A DNA stretch of 64,000 bases from Streptacidiphilus jiangxiensis (GTDB lineage Bacteria > Actinomycetota > Actinomycetes > Streptomycetales > Streptomycetaceae): the NCBI RefSeq assembly GCF_900109465.1, contig NZ_FOAZ01000001.1, forward strand, positions 248,001-312,000. Direction: 5' to 3'. The notes below the pieces were generated by a model that was not told where the DNA came from, did no database searches, and worked only from the letters and a program-made list of their open reading frames with translations. Both the position numbers and the translations under genes were made by a program. Positions 15,930-24,275 of this stretch are shown here, piece by piece. How positions within the stretch are numbered: position 1 is the first letter of the stretch; every line of letters starts with the position of its first letter.

Positions 15930-16841
15930 ATGTTGCTCGGACTCCTCATGGCCCTGCTGGCCGCGCTCTGTTTCGGTTCGGCCATGGTTCTCCAGGCCCT
16001 GGGGGCGCAGGCGCACTCCCCGTCCGAGGCGGGCGGCGGGCTGCTGGGCACCGTGCGGGCAATGGTCAACGTGCCGTTCGTCTGCGGGCTGGTGCTCGAC
16101 CTGTTCGGCTTCGTGGCCCAGCTGATCGCGCTGCGGTCGCTGCCGCTCTACGTCGTGCAGGCGGCACTCGCCGGTGCGCTCGCCGTGACGGCGGTGCTCG
16201 GCGCGGCCGTGCTGAAGCTGCGCCTCGGGCGAGCCGAGTGGCTCGGGGTCGCCGGAGTCTGTGTCGGCCTCGCGCTGCTCGGGGCAACGGCGGGCAAGGA
16301 GGGCGAGAAGCACCCCGGTATGCCGATGCACTGGATCATGCTGGCTTCGGTGGTGGTGATCGCGGTCCTCGGTGCGGTGGCCTGGCGGCTGAAGGAACCC
16401 GTCCGGGCGGCGACCATGGGTGCGCTCTGCGGTCTCGGCTTCGGCGTGGTCGGCCTCTCGGTTCGGCTGCTGCCGGCCGTGCACGGCATGGACCTGGTTC
16501 CGCTGCTGAAGGATCCGGCCACCTACGCGCTGCTCGGTGGCGGCGCGGTCGCGTTCGTCTTCATGACGGAGGGTGTCCGCGGCGGCAAGGTGACCACCGC
16601 GACGGCCGCGATGGTGCTGGGGGAGACCGCGCTGCCGGCTCTGCTCGGCGTGATCCTGCTCGGTGACCGGACCCGTCCGGGGCTGCTCTGGTTGGCGCTG
16701 CTGGGGTTCGCGATCGCGGTGGCCGGCGCGCTGGCCCTGGCCAGGTTCGGCGAGGTCGCCCCGGTCGAGGGCCACGGTCCGGCGACGGCGACCGAGGCGG
16801 CCGTCGACGCGGCGGAGCAGCCGGAGCACCAGCGGCGCTGA
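15930..16841 (+). CDS. DMT/EamA-like integral membrane transporter
   Basis: The 303-aa protein is built of about nine hydrophobic helices with the drug/metabolite-transporter look (MLLGLLMALLAALCFGSAMVLQ at the N-terminus, AGALAVTAVLGAAVLKLRLGRAEWLG as a typical DMT helix-loop, and ALLGFAIAVAGALALARF near the end), with a short Ala/Glu/Thr tail. It sits in the cytoplasmic membrane; substrate unknown. The ATG has no RBS but a -10 box directly upstream, consistent with a leaderless mRNA. It is separated from the next gene by about 124 bp. Confidence 0.85.
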   Translation: MLLGLLMALLAALCFGSAMVLQALGAQAHSPSEAGGGLLGTVRAMVNVPFVCGLVLDLFGFVAQLIALRSLPLYVVQAALAGALAVTAVLGAAVLKLRLGRAEWLGVAGVCVGLALLGATAGKEGEKHPGMPMHWIMLASVVVIAVLGAVAWRLKEPVRAATMGALCGLGFGVVGLSVRLLPAVHGMDLVPLLKDPATYALLGGGAVAFVFMTEGVRGGKVTTATAAMVLGETALPALLGVILLGDRTRPGLLWLALLGFAIAVAGALALARFGEVAPVEGHGPATATEAAVDAAEQPEHQRR

Positions 16842-16965
16842 GCGAGATCGCCGCGACTGCGGCAACCCGGTGGTCTTCCCACGACCCTCTGGTGCGGGCG
16901 GCCCCCGCGTGGGACGGTGATCTGCGGCACACGCATCGGACGGACCGTCAGTCGCAGGAGGCCCA

Positions 16966-17625
16966 GTGAACCGCACCCGTACCGCCCTGTTCGCGTTGCT
17001 CGCCGCGCTGACCGTGCCGGGGCTGGCCGCCTGTTCCGGCGGCAGCGGCGGGGGCACGGTGCACACCGGCTCGGCGGCGGTGCTGGGCGGGCAGCGGATC
17101 ACCATCGCCACGGTCGAGGACCAGGTCACGGCGTTCCGTGCGGCCGCGCCGGCGCAGGGCGGCGGCACCGGCACCGCCAAGACCTACGGGCAGGACTCGC
17201 CGGGCGAGCCCGCGAACGTCCTCGGCTTCCTCATCCAGGCGCAGCTCGTGCAGTCCGCGCTGGACCAGAAGCGCATCAACGTCTCCGCGACCGACGTGTC
17301 CGGGGTCGAGGGTCCGTTCCTCGCCCAGGCAGGCAGCCAGGACCGCCTCGCGGCCCAGTTCGTGAACCAGGTCGGTCTGCCGCCGCAGGACCTGGAGCCC
17401 TTCTTCCGCTGGCGCGCGGGTGTGCTGGCCCTGCTGCGTCAGGCCGGTGTCAGCACGACCGACCCGAACGCCAACGCCAAGCTGAACGACCTGCTGCGGC
17501 CGGTGGCGGCGGGCCTCGGGATCTCGGTCAACCCGCGCTACGGCAGCTGGGACACGGCCAACCTGACCCTGGGCGGTGCGTCCCAGCCGTGGATCAAGCA
17601 GGTGTCGCAGGACAACGCGGGGTAG
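16966..17625 (+). CDS. SurA N-terminal domain lipoprotein
   Basis: The 219-aa protein has a lipoprotein signal with lipobox ending at Cys23 (VPGLAAC), a Gly/Ser linker, and a SurA/PrsA-like N-terminal region (about 35-160) with AAVLGGQRITIATVEDQV, the usual start of this fold, and helical FLIQAQLVQSALDQKRINVS. It lacks a parvulin PPIase domain. It is likely an extracytoplasmic chaperone-like factor. GTG 16966 has AGGAGG upstream. It lies immediately before mazG, an arrangement I remember from other streptomycetes. Confidence 0.85.
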   Translation: MNRTRTALFALLAALTVPGLAACSGGSGGGTVHTGSAAVLGGQRITIATVEDQVTAFRAAAPAQGGGTGTAKTYGQDSPGEPANVLGFLIQAQLVQSALDQKRINVSATDVSGVEGPFLAQAGSQDRLAAQFVNQVGLPPQDLEPFFRWRAGVLALLRQAGVSTTDPNANAKLNDLLRPVAAGLGISVNPRYGSWDTANLTLGGASQPWIKQVSQDNAG

Positions 17626-17628
17626 GTT
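17623..17628 (+). promoter_or_regulatory. -10 box TAGGTT overlapping the upstream stop codon
   Basis: TAGGTT includes the TAG stop of the SurA-type gene and ends 6 bases before the mazG GTG start. With no RBS in front of the GTG, an internal promoter producing a leaderless mazG mRNA is likely. Confidence 0.45.
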
Positions 17629-17634
17629 GCGTGT

Positions 17635-18729
17635 GTGTCCCAGGAACAGACTGCATCCTCCTCCTCCGCCCCCGGTCGGCTGGTGCTGCTGAGCACCACG
17701 CACCGTGTTGCCCCGGGTCTGCTGTCCGGCCCGGCCTGGCAGACCCTGCACACGGCCGACCGGATCCTGGCCGGTGACCCGGCGCACCCGTTGCTCGCTC
17801 CGCTGGAGCGCAGCGGGGTCGGGGTGGAGGTGCTGGACGTGCCCTCCTACGCCCGGGCCCGGACCCTCGCCGAGGCGGCGGCGGACACGGTGGTGGTCTG
17901 GCTGGTCGGCCCCGACGGCGACCCCGGGCTCACCGACGCGCTGGCGCGCTTCGCGGTCGAGGGCGCGGAGACGCCGGGTGTGGTGGTGCCGGAGCTGGAA
18001 CTGCTGCCCGGCTCCTACGATCTGCCCGGTGCACGTCTGCTGGACCTGGTCGCCGTGATGGACCGGCTCCGCTCGCCCGGCGGCTGCCCGTGGGACGCGG
18101 AGCAGACCCACGAGTCGCTGGTGAAGTACCTCGTCGAGGAGAGCTTCGAGCTCGTCGAGGCGATCGAGGAGAACGACCGCGCGATGCTCCGCGAGGAGCT
18201 CGGCGACGTGCTGCTGCAGGTCTTCTTCCACTCGCGCATCGCGCAGGAGCACCCCACCGACCCCTTCTCGATCGACGAGGTGGCCGGGGACATCGTCGAC
18301 AAGCTGATCTACCGTCACCCCCACGTCTTCGCGGACCGGGACGCCGACACGGCCGAGCAGGTCGAGGCGAACTGGGAGGAGCTGAAGGCGGCGGAGAAGC
18401 AGCGCGAGTCCGCGACGGACGGCGTGCCGATGGGCCAGCCCGCGCTGGCGCTGGCGGCGAAGCTGCACGCGCGCGCCGGCAAGGCGGGCGTGCGCGTCGA
18501 GCCGGCGGCCGCCGGGGAGTCGGATTTCGGGGCCCGGCTGCTGCGCCTCGCCGTCGAGGCGCAGGACGCCGGGGTGGACCCGGAGGCCGCGCTGCGCGAG
18601 GCCGCCCGCGCCTACCGCGACGCGATCCGGGCGGCGGAGGGCGTCGGAACGACGGACGGGGTCGTGGCAGTGGACGGAGGCGCGACGGCGGAGACCGACG
18701 ACGCGGGCCGCACCGAGCGGGACGGCTGA
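17635..18729 (+). CDS. mazG: nucleoside triphosphate pyrophosphohydrolase MazG
   Basis: The 364-aa protein hydrolyses (d)NTPs to NMP and pyrophosphate, a house-cleaning and stringent-response-related activity. The MazG core spans about residues 140-270: RSPGGCPWDAEQTHESLVK, then the metal-binding ExxE...ExxD pattern in EESFELVEAIEEND and EELGDVLLQVFFH, and DKLIYRHPHVF. The first 125 residues (LVLLSTTHRVAPGLLSG...) resemble the degenerate tetrapyrrole-methylase-like N-terminus seen in YabN-type fusions. The stop overlaps the endonuclease V start (TGATG), so the two nucleotide/DNA-quality genes are coupled. Confidence 0.93.
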   Translation: MSQEQTASSSSAPGRLVLLSTTHRVAPGLLSGPAWQTLHTADRILAGDPAHPLLAPLERSGVGVEVLDVPSYARARTLAEAAADTVVVWLVGPDGDPGLTDALARFAVEGAETPGVVVPELELLPGSYDLPGARLLDLVAVMDRLRSPGGCPWDAEQTHESLVKYLVEESFELVEAIEENDRAMLREELGDVLLQVFFHSRIAQEHPTDPFSIDEVAGDIVDKLIYRHPHVFADRDADTAEQVEANWEELKAAEKQRESATDGVPMGQPALALAAKLHARAGKAGVRVEPAAAGESDFGARLLRLAVEAQDAGVDPEAALREAARAYRDAIRAAEGVGTTDGVVAVDGGATAETDDAGRTERDG

Positions 18730-19475
18730 TGCGGCTCCAGCGCGAGCACCCCTGGCCGCGGACGGAGGCCGAGGCGCTGGCTGTACAGGAGGAGCTGCGT
18801 CCGCTGGTGCGGCTCGTGCCGCTGCCGCGCCCGCCGAGGCTGATCGCGGGGCTCGACGTGGCGTATGCGGGCGCCCACGGTGCGGCGGACGACCGGGTCG
18901 CGGCGGCCGTCGTCGTGCTCGACGCGGCAACCCTGGAGCCGGTGGAGCGGGCGACTGCCGTGGGCACCGCCGGATTCCCTTACGTGCCGGGCCTTTTCGC
19001 GTTCCGCGAGCTCCCGGTGCTGGTCCGGGCGCTGGAGCGGCTCAGCTCCGTTCCCGACGTGCTGCTCTGCGACGGCCAGGGTCTCGCGCATCCGCGCCGG
19101 TTCGGGCTGGCCTGCCACCTCGGCGTGCTGACCGGAGTGCCGACGCTCGGCGTCGCGAAGACCCCGCTGCTGGGGGAGTGGACCGAGCCCGGACCCGAGC
19201 GGGGTGCCACGGCGGACGTCCACGACCGCGGCGAGACGGTCGCCCGTGTGCTGCGGACGCAGACCGGGGTGAAGCCGGTGACGGTCTCGGCGGGCCATCT
19301 GATCGACCTGGACGACGCCACGGCTGTCGTCCTGGACGCCGCGCGGCGCTACCGGCTGCCGGAGACGACCCGGCTGGCCGACCGGCTCTGCCGGGACGTG
19401 GCGCAGGGTGAGGGCGTCGGCACGCCGACGGGCGTCAGCACACCCACCGGCGTCAGCTTCCCGCCAGGATCGTGA
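18729..19475 (+). CDS. nfi: endonuclease V (deoxyinosine endonuclease)
   Basis: The 248-aa protein has the Nfi motifs: Asp43 in LIAGLDVAY, the central FPYVPGLFAFRELPVL (YPY/F-P-G-L-L-x-F-R-E hallmark), VLLCDGQGLAHPRRFGLACHLG with the second catalytic Asp, and GVAKTPL. It nicks DNA one base 3-prime of deoxyinosine, complementing the neighbouring MazG which can remove aberrant nucleotides. ATG 18729 overlaps the mazG stop. The C-terminal tail contains a short duplicated GVxTPTGVS stretch and overlaps the convergent membrane gene by 23 bp. Confidence 0.95.
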   Translation: MRLQREHPWPRTEAEALAVQEELRPLVRLVPLPRPPRLIAGLDVAYAGAHGAADDRVAAAVVVLDAATLEPVERATAVGTAGFPYVPGLFAFRELPVLVRALERLSSVPDVLLCDGQGLAHPRRFGLACHLGVLTGVPTLGVAKTPLLGEWTEPGPERGATADVHDRGETVARVLRTQTGVKPVTVSAGHLIDLDDATAVVLDAARRYRLPETTRLADRLCRDVAQGEGVGTPTGVSTPTGVSFPPGS

Positions 19476-20082
19476 CGACGGCGGCGATCAGGGTGAGCAC
19501 GGCGAGCAGCATCAGCAGCGGGAACCCCAGCAAACCGGTGTAGGCGAGCGCCAGCCACGGCTGGCGCCGGTACAGCCCCCTGCTGCCCATGCGTTTGCGG
19601 GGCGCGTCGCCGATCACGGTCAGCGCGCCGAGGCCCAGGCCGAGCAGGCCCAGGCAGCCGGCCAGGTCGAACATGACGTGGGAGGGTCGCTGGACGGCGT
19701 AGCCGCCGCCCGGCTCGAGGGTGACGTCGAGGGGGTGACCCATGGCGGCGGGTGTGCCGACCAGCATCTGGTCGTGCAGGACGGTGGCGCCGTCCTTCGA
19801 GGTGAAGGTGCCGTCGCAGGAGCGGTAGGTGCTGCCGCGGCCGCCGTGCGAGGTCCAGCAGTGGGTGGCGGTGTAGGTGCCCGGCCGGCCCGCGAGTCCG
19901 GCGTCGTAGGCGGCCTGGTCACCCGGCCAGAGGACGATCGCCGCGGCGGTCAGCGCGAGGGCCGCCAGCGCCAGCAGGAGGGAGCCGACCGCGCCCCGGC
20001 GGGAGGGCGGTGCGGCGTCGGTCGGCTGACGGTGCCTCGGCCTCCCGGCCGTGTCCAGCTCACCCGATCGGCTGTTCCTCAC
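19453..20082 (-). CDS. membrane protein of unknown function
   Basis: The 209-aa protein has three hydrophobic helices (about 33-52, 138-158, 180-206) with an extracytoplasmic loop between the first two containing two Cys (HCWTSHGG, RSCDGTF), reminiscent of DUF6346-like streptomycete proteins, though I cannot confirm that. GTG 20082 is chosen because AAGGGGGG lies 6 bases ahead; an ATG at 20115 would nearly collide with the divergent gene. Its 3-prime end overlaps nfi on the other strand. Confidence 0.7.
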   Translation of the reverse strand: MRNSRSGELDTAGRPRHRQPTDAAPPSRRGAVGSLLLALAALALTAAAIVLWPGDQAAYDAGLAGRPGTYTATHCWTSHGGRGSTYRSCDGTFTSKDGATVLHDQMLVGTPAAMGHPLDVTLEPGGGYAVQRPSHVMFDLAGCLGLLGLGLGALTVIGDAPRKRMGSRGLYRRQPWLALAYTGLLGFPLLMLLAVLTLIAAVVTILAGS

Positions 20083-20129
20083 ACCGCGCCCCCCTTGTCC
20101 GTACGTCGGGGTCATGGTGGCATCGCCCC

Positions 20130-21131
20130 ATGACCTCGACCCCCACCGCCCCCACCCGTTGGGGCCTCACCTTCCCCCTCGACGGCATCCCGCTGGCCGC
20201 GCAACGCGCGCTGGTGGAGTCGCTGCCGGACCTCGGGTTCACGGACCTGTGGTCGATGGAGACCGCGGGCGCGGACGCGTTCACGCCGTTGGCGCTGGCC
20301 TCGGTCTGGGCGCCGCAGCTGCGTCTGGGCACGGCGATCGTCCCGGTGTACACGCGTGGCCCGGCGCTGCTGGCGATGCAGGCCGCCGCGCTGGCGGAGG
20401 CGGCGCCCGGCCGGTTCCAGCTCGGGATCGGGTCCTCGTCGCCGGTCATCGTCAAGGACTGGAACGCGGTCCCGTTCGAGGAGCCGTTCCGGCGCAGCCG
20501 GGACGTGCTGCGCTTCCTGCGGGCGGCGTTCACCGGCGAGCAGGTGACGGAGGAGTTCAGCACCTTCTCGGTGCGCCGGTTCCGGTTGGACCGGGTGCCG
20601 GCGCACACGCCGCCGGTGCTGCTGGCGGCGCTGCGGCCGGGGATGCTGAAGCTGGCCGCCCGGGAGGCGGACGGAACGATCCTCAACTGGCTGTCGCCCG
20701 AGGACGTGCCGACCGCGCGGGCCGTCTTCGACGCCGAAGCGGGGCCGGACCACGGCAAGGAGGTCGTCGCGCGGATCTTCGTCTGCCCGACCGAGGACGT
20801 GGACTACGCCCGGGCGCTCGGCCGTCGGCTGATCGCGGCCTACCTCACCGTGCCCGCCTACGCGGAGTTCCACCGCTGGCTCGGACGCGGGGAGGCGTTG
20901 GAGCCGCTGTGGAAGAACTGGGCGGCGGGCGACCGGAAGACCGCCGCCGCCTCGATCCCCGACGAGGTCGTGGACGCCTTGCTCGTCCACGGTGCGCCGG
21001 AGCACTGCCGGGAGCGGATCGCCGCCTACGCGGAGAACGGCGTCACCGTCCCGGTCCCGGCGCTGCTGCCGACGCCGGACCAGGGCGCACGCGCCCTGGC
21101 CGCGGCGGTCAAGGCGGTCAGTCCGTCGTGA
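20130..21131 (+). CDS. LLM-class F420/flavin-dependent oxidoreductase
   Basis: The 333-aa protein has the luciferase-like TIM-barrel pattern: WGLTFPLDGIPL, ESLPDLGFTDLWSME, LRLGTAIVPVYTRGPALLAMQAAALAEAAPGRFQLGIGSSSPVIV, and a late GAPEHCRERIAAYAENGV. The family uses F420 or FMN to oxidise or reduce small molecules; the substrate is unknown. ATG 20130 has only a weak RBS. The gene diverges from the membrane protein gene and overlaps the convergent APC permease by 14 bp. Confidence 0.88.
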   Translation: MTSTPTAPTRWGLTFPLDGIPLAAQRALVESLPDLGFTDLWSMETAGADAFTPLALASVWAPQLRLGTAIVPVYTRGPALLAMQAAALAEAAPGRFQLGIGSSSPVIVKDWNAVPFEEPFRRSRDVLRFLRAAFTGEQVTEEFSTFSVRRFRLDRVPAHTPPVLLAALRPGMLKLAAREADGTILNWLSPEDVPTARAVFDAEAGPDHGKEVVARIFVCPTEDVDYARALGRRLIAAYLTVPAYAEFHRWLGRGEALEPLWKNWAAGDRKTAAASIPDEVVDALLVHGAPEHCRERIAAYAENGVTVPVPALLPTPDQGARALAAAVKAVSPS

Positions 21132-22644
21132 GCACGGGCGCGTCGGCCTTGCGGTCGGCGGCCTCGGTGGCCTCGGCGCGGTCCTCGTCGGCGCGGTTCT
21201 CCTCAGCGATGTGCTCCTTGGGGCGGAGCACCAGCAGGTAGACCACGCCGAGCGCGGCGACGATGCCCACCGAGATCGGCACCAGCCAGCGGTCGAGGAA
21301 GCCGGTGCCGTTCGGCGGGGTCTTGACGGAGAGCACGACGATCGAGGTCACGCCGTAGACGAGGGCGGCAATGTTCACAGCCCAGCCCCAGCGGCCGAGT
21401 GTGAACCTCCCGGCCGGCTTCCAGCCGCGTGAACGGCCGATGATCGAGGCCAGCACCACCGACTGGAAGCCGACGTAGATGCCGACGACGGAGAAGGTGA
21501 TGATCCGCGTGACCGTCGCCGAGGGCAGGAAGGCGAAGGCGGCGGGGATCACGGCGGTGACCGCGGTGGCCGCGGGCGGCATGTGGAAGGTCGGGTGCAG
21601 CTTGGCGAGCCACCGCGCGCCGACGATGACACCGTCACGGGCGTAGGAGTAGACGAGCCGGGTCGCCGCGGCCTGGATCGCGAGGGTGCAGGAGACGTAG
21701 CCGACGACGATCAGCGCCAGGGCGACCTTGCTGCCGACCGTGCCGAGCGAGGCGGCGAGCACGTCCTCCAGCGGGGTCGGCGACTTGCCGCTGATGACCG
21801 CGCCGAAGTCCGGCACGGCCAGGATCAGACCGAGGGTGAGCACGACGGTGGCGACCGCACCGACGCCCAGCGTCATGCCCATCGCCCGCGGCACCTTGCG
21901 GGACGGGTCCTTGACCTCCTCGGCGATGTCGCCGCAGGCCTCGAAACCGTAGAAGATCCACACCGCGAACAGGCAGGACGCGAGGAACGCCCCGAGGTAG
22001 CCGCCGCTGCCGCCCGCGCCGAAGGTGTGCACGACCACGCTCACCGGCTGCTTGTGGTGGAAGAGCAGCAGGTAGCCGCCGAGCACGAGCGTGCCGGCCA
22101 CCTCGGCGAAGACGCCCAGGTTGGCGACGAAGGCCAGGCGCTTCACACCGAGCAGGTTGACCACCGCGGACAGCACGATGACGACCACGCAGGTGATCAC
22201 CGTGTTCCAGTGGGTGGGTCGGTAACCGAAGAGCGGACCGGCGTAGTTGGCGATCGGGTAGGCCACCGAGGCGATCGTCACCAGCAGCGCCCAGGTGTAC
22301 ATCCAGCCGGACAGCCAGGCGTACTTCGGACCCACCAGGCGCTTGGCCCACTGGTAGATGCCGCCCGCGATCGGGTACTGCGAGGCGACCTCGGCGAAGG
22401 TGAGCAGGACCAGCCCCTGCCCGAGCAGGACGACGGGGATGGTCCAGAAGAAGGCCGGGCCGCCGGTGGCCAGGCCGTAGTCGAAGACGGAGTAGACGCC
22501 GACCAGCGGGGAGAGGTAGGTGAACCCGACCGCGAAGTTGGACCAGAGGCCGAGCGCGCGGGTGAGCCGCGGTTTGTAGCCGAGCGCCGCCAACTGGGCC
22601 GCGTCCGCGGCCTCCTGTGCGTCGGTGAGCGACGTGTCACTCAT
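21118..22644 (-). CDS. APC family amino acid permease
   Basis: The 508-aa protein has about 12 membrane helices and APC motifs: NFAVGFTYLSPLVGVYSVF, VASQYPIAGGIYQWAKRLVGP, WLSGWMYTWALLVTIASVAYPIAN, and FYGFEACGDIAEEVKDPSRKVPRAM, the conserved motif of the amino acid/choline (ACT/GabP-like) branch. It probably imports an amino acid, GABA or related amine. The C-terminal tail is Ala/Glu/Arg-rich. ATG 22644 follows GAAAGG. It is divergent from a FadR-type regulator across a palindrome, so control by that regulator is likely. Confidence 0.92.
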   Translation of the reverse strand: MSDTSLTDAQEAADAAQLAALGYKPRLTRALGLWSNFAVGFTYLSPLVGVYSVFDYGLATGGPAFFWTIPVVLLGQGLVLLTFAEVASQYPIAGGIYQWAKRLVGPKYAWLSGWMYTWALLVTIASVAYPIANYAGPLFGYRPTHWNTVITCVVVIVLSAVVNLLGVKRLAFVANLGVFAEVAGTLVLGGYLLLFHHKQPVSVVVHTFGAGGSGGYLGAFLASCLFAVWIFYGFEACGDIAEEVKDPSRKVPRAMGMTLGVGAVATVVLTLGLILAVPDFGAVISGKSPTPLEDVLAASLGTVGSKVALALIVVGYVSCTLAIQAAATRLVYSYARDGVIVGARWLAKLHPTFHMPPAATAVTAVIPAAFAFLPSATVTRIITFSVVGIYVGFQSVVLASIIGRSRGWKPAGRFTLGRWGWAVNIAALVYGVTSIVVLSVKTPPNGTGFLDRWLVPISVGIVAALGVVYLLVLRPKEHIAEENRADEDRAEATEAADRKADAPVLTTD

Positions 22645-22692
22645 GGCGGGAACCTTTCGGGGAGCTGCGGGGGTGCCGTGGGTGTGGGAAAA

Positions 22693-22715
22693 CATATGAA
22701 TCCAGAGTTCATATG
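22693..22715. promoter_or_regulatory. palindromic operator in the permease/FadR-type regulator spacer
   Basis: Perfect 8-bp arms CATATGAA and TTCATATG are separated by 7 bp (tccagag). It lies 49 bp upstream of the permease ATG and 69 bp upstream of the regulator GTG, the expected place for a GntR/FadR-type dimer to repress both. Confidence 0.7.
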
Positions 22716-22783
22716 GCAATGGGTCTCCGGCTGTGAACCCTGCTTCGCGTTCGATTCGTGATCGGGTGTGATGGGATGGCGCT

Positions 22784-23566
22784 GTGACGTCCTCCTCCCC
22801 GCCGTTGTCGAGCGCCGCGCGCCGTGCGGTGTTCTCGTCGCTGGCGGCGGAACCGCGGGTGGACGCGGTGGTCCGCCGCATCGGTGACGCGATCGTGCTC
22901 GGCCTGCTCGGCGACGGCGAGCAACTGCCCGGGGAGAGCGAGCTGTCCGCCCGCCTCGGCGTGGCCACGGTGACGCTGCGCGAGGCGCTGGTGGTGCTGC
23001 GCCAGCAGGGCCTGGTGACGACCCGTCGGGGACGAGGCGGCGGCACCTTCGTCCGGGCGCCGGAGGACACCCTCGACGACCGGCTCGGGGCCAGGCTGCT
23101 CACCCACCCCACCGAGGAACTGCGCGACCTGGCCGACCACTGGGCCGCGCTCGCCGGCGCCACCGCGCGGCTGGCCGCCGAGCGCGCCGACGCCCACGAC
23201 CTCGACGCCCCGAGGCGCTCGCTGCGCGAGTTCGCCGAGGCCGAGGACCCGGCGGCGCGCGGGCGCCTCGACGGCCGGTTCCACGTGGAGATCGCGGCGG
23301 CCGCGCAGTCCGCCCGGCTGACCCGCGAGGAGATCCGTTTCCAGACGGAGATCGGCCCGCTACTCTGTCTCGCGTTCAACCAACCCGAGGCTCACCGCGA
23401 GGCGGACGCCCAGCACCGCGCGCTCGTGGACGCCGTGGCGTCCGGCGACGGGACGCGCGCCCGCGACCTCGCCGAGCAGCACGTCCACTTCGGGCTGCGC
23501 CGCCTCATCGAACGGCGACTGGACGGGTCATGGCAGCAGCAGTCGGAGGCGGCACCACCGTCGTAG
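22784..23566 (+). CDS. FadR-subfamily GntR transcriptional regulator (FCD domain)
   Basis: The 260-aa regulator has a GntR winged helix (about 35-95; GDGEQLPGESELSARLGVATVTLREALVVLRQQGLVTTRRGRGG in shorter segments) and a helical FCD effector domain (about 105-240) with Asp/His residues positioned as in metal-binding FCD proteins (DGRFHVEIA, DAQHRALVDAV). The GTG 22784 start has little RBS. It is divergent from the APC permease and overlaps the Cache gene, suggesting the three form one sensing and uptake unit, probably for an amine or amino acid. Confidence 0.9.
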   Translation: MTSSSPPLSSAARRAVFSSLAAEPRVDAVVRRIGDAIVLGLLGDGEQLPGESELSARLGVATVTLREALVVLRQQGLVTTRRGRGGGTFVRAPEDTLDDRLGARLLTHPTEELRDLADHWAALAGATARLAAERADAHDLDAPRRSLREFAEAEDPAARGRLDGRFHVEIAAAAQSARLTREEIRFQTEIGPLLCLAFNQPEAHREADAQHRALVDAVASGDGTRARDLAEQHVHFGLRRLIERRLDGSWQQQSEAAPPS

Positions 23567-24252
23567 GTGCGACCGGGCACCAGGCCCTGGAGGTCGCGGA
23601 GGCGATCGGCGGCCTGCTGGAGACGGTCTTCGCCGCTGTGGAGCGGGCCCGCGCGGCGGTCACCGCGTTGCTGGGGTCCGGCCCGGCCCCGGCCACGACC
23701 GACCTGACGCGGCTCCGGCGCGGGTTCCAGAAGGAGCTGGGCGGGCTCGTCGTCGGCCTCGGCTTCGTCGCCGCGCCGGGACTGCTCACGGACGTGCCGG
23801 CCTGGCTGGAATGGTGGCAACTGCGCCCGGACGGCGGCGTCCAGCCGCTCCTGCTCGACCTCGACCCGGCGACCTCCGCGTACAGCGACTACACCCACTG
23901 GGACTGGTACGCGCTGCCGCGGAGCTCGGGGCGCCGGGAGATCTCCGGCCCGTACGTCGACTACCTGTGCACCGACGAGTACAGCCTCACGCTCGCCGCG
24001 CCGGTTCACAGCCCCGACGGGACCTTCGCGGGGGTGAGCGCCGCCGACGTGTACCTGCGGCACTTCGAGGCCGTCGCCGTTCCCGCGCTGCGAGCTCTCG
24101 GACGCCCGGCCTTCCTCGTCAACCCGCGCGGCCGGGTCGTCGCCTCCACGACGGCCGCCCGCCTCGCCGGGGACCTCGTCCGCAACCTGGACGGCCTGGA
24201 CGTCCACGCGTGCGGCGAGATCCCGCTGCGGCTGGTCACCCTGCCGGGCTGA
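23530..24252 (+). CDS. stand-alone soluble Cache-domain protein
   Basis: The 240-aa protein begins inside the end of the regulator gene (37-bp overlap). Residues about 65-215 look like a dCache ligand-binding domain: WLEWWQ, then YSDYTHWDWYALPRSSGRREISGPYVDYLCTDEYSLTLAAPVHSPDGTFAGVSAADVYL (in parts), matching Cache patterns where Tyr/Trp/Asp bind amines or amino acids. Cache domains are usually extracytoplasmic sensors joined to kinases or chemoreceptors; this one has neither signal peptide nor TM helix nor output domain, which is odd. It may sense the permease substrate inside the cell. Confidence 0.75.
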   Translation: MAAAVGGGTTVVGATGHQALEVAEAIGGLLETVFAAVERARAAVTALLGSGPAPATTDLTRLRRGFQKELGGLVVGLGFVAAPGLLTDVPAWLEWWQLRPDGGVQPLLLDLDPATSAYSDYTHWDWYALPRSSGRREISGPYVDYLCTDEYSLTLAAPVHSPDGTFAGVSAADVYLRHFEAVAVPALRALGRPAFLVNPRGRVVASTTAARLAGDLVRNLDGLDVHACGEIPLRLVTLPG

Positions 24253-24275
24253 GCCGCGGCGGCGTCGGGCTCAGC
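24248..24275. terminator. weak bidirectional terminator
   Basis: GCTGAGCC and GGCTCAGC arms with a 12-nt loop span the Cache stop codon and reach the end of the convergent hydrolase gene. Confidence 0.4.
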
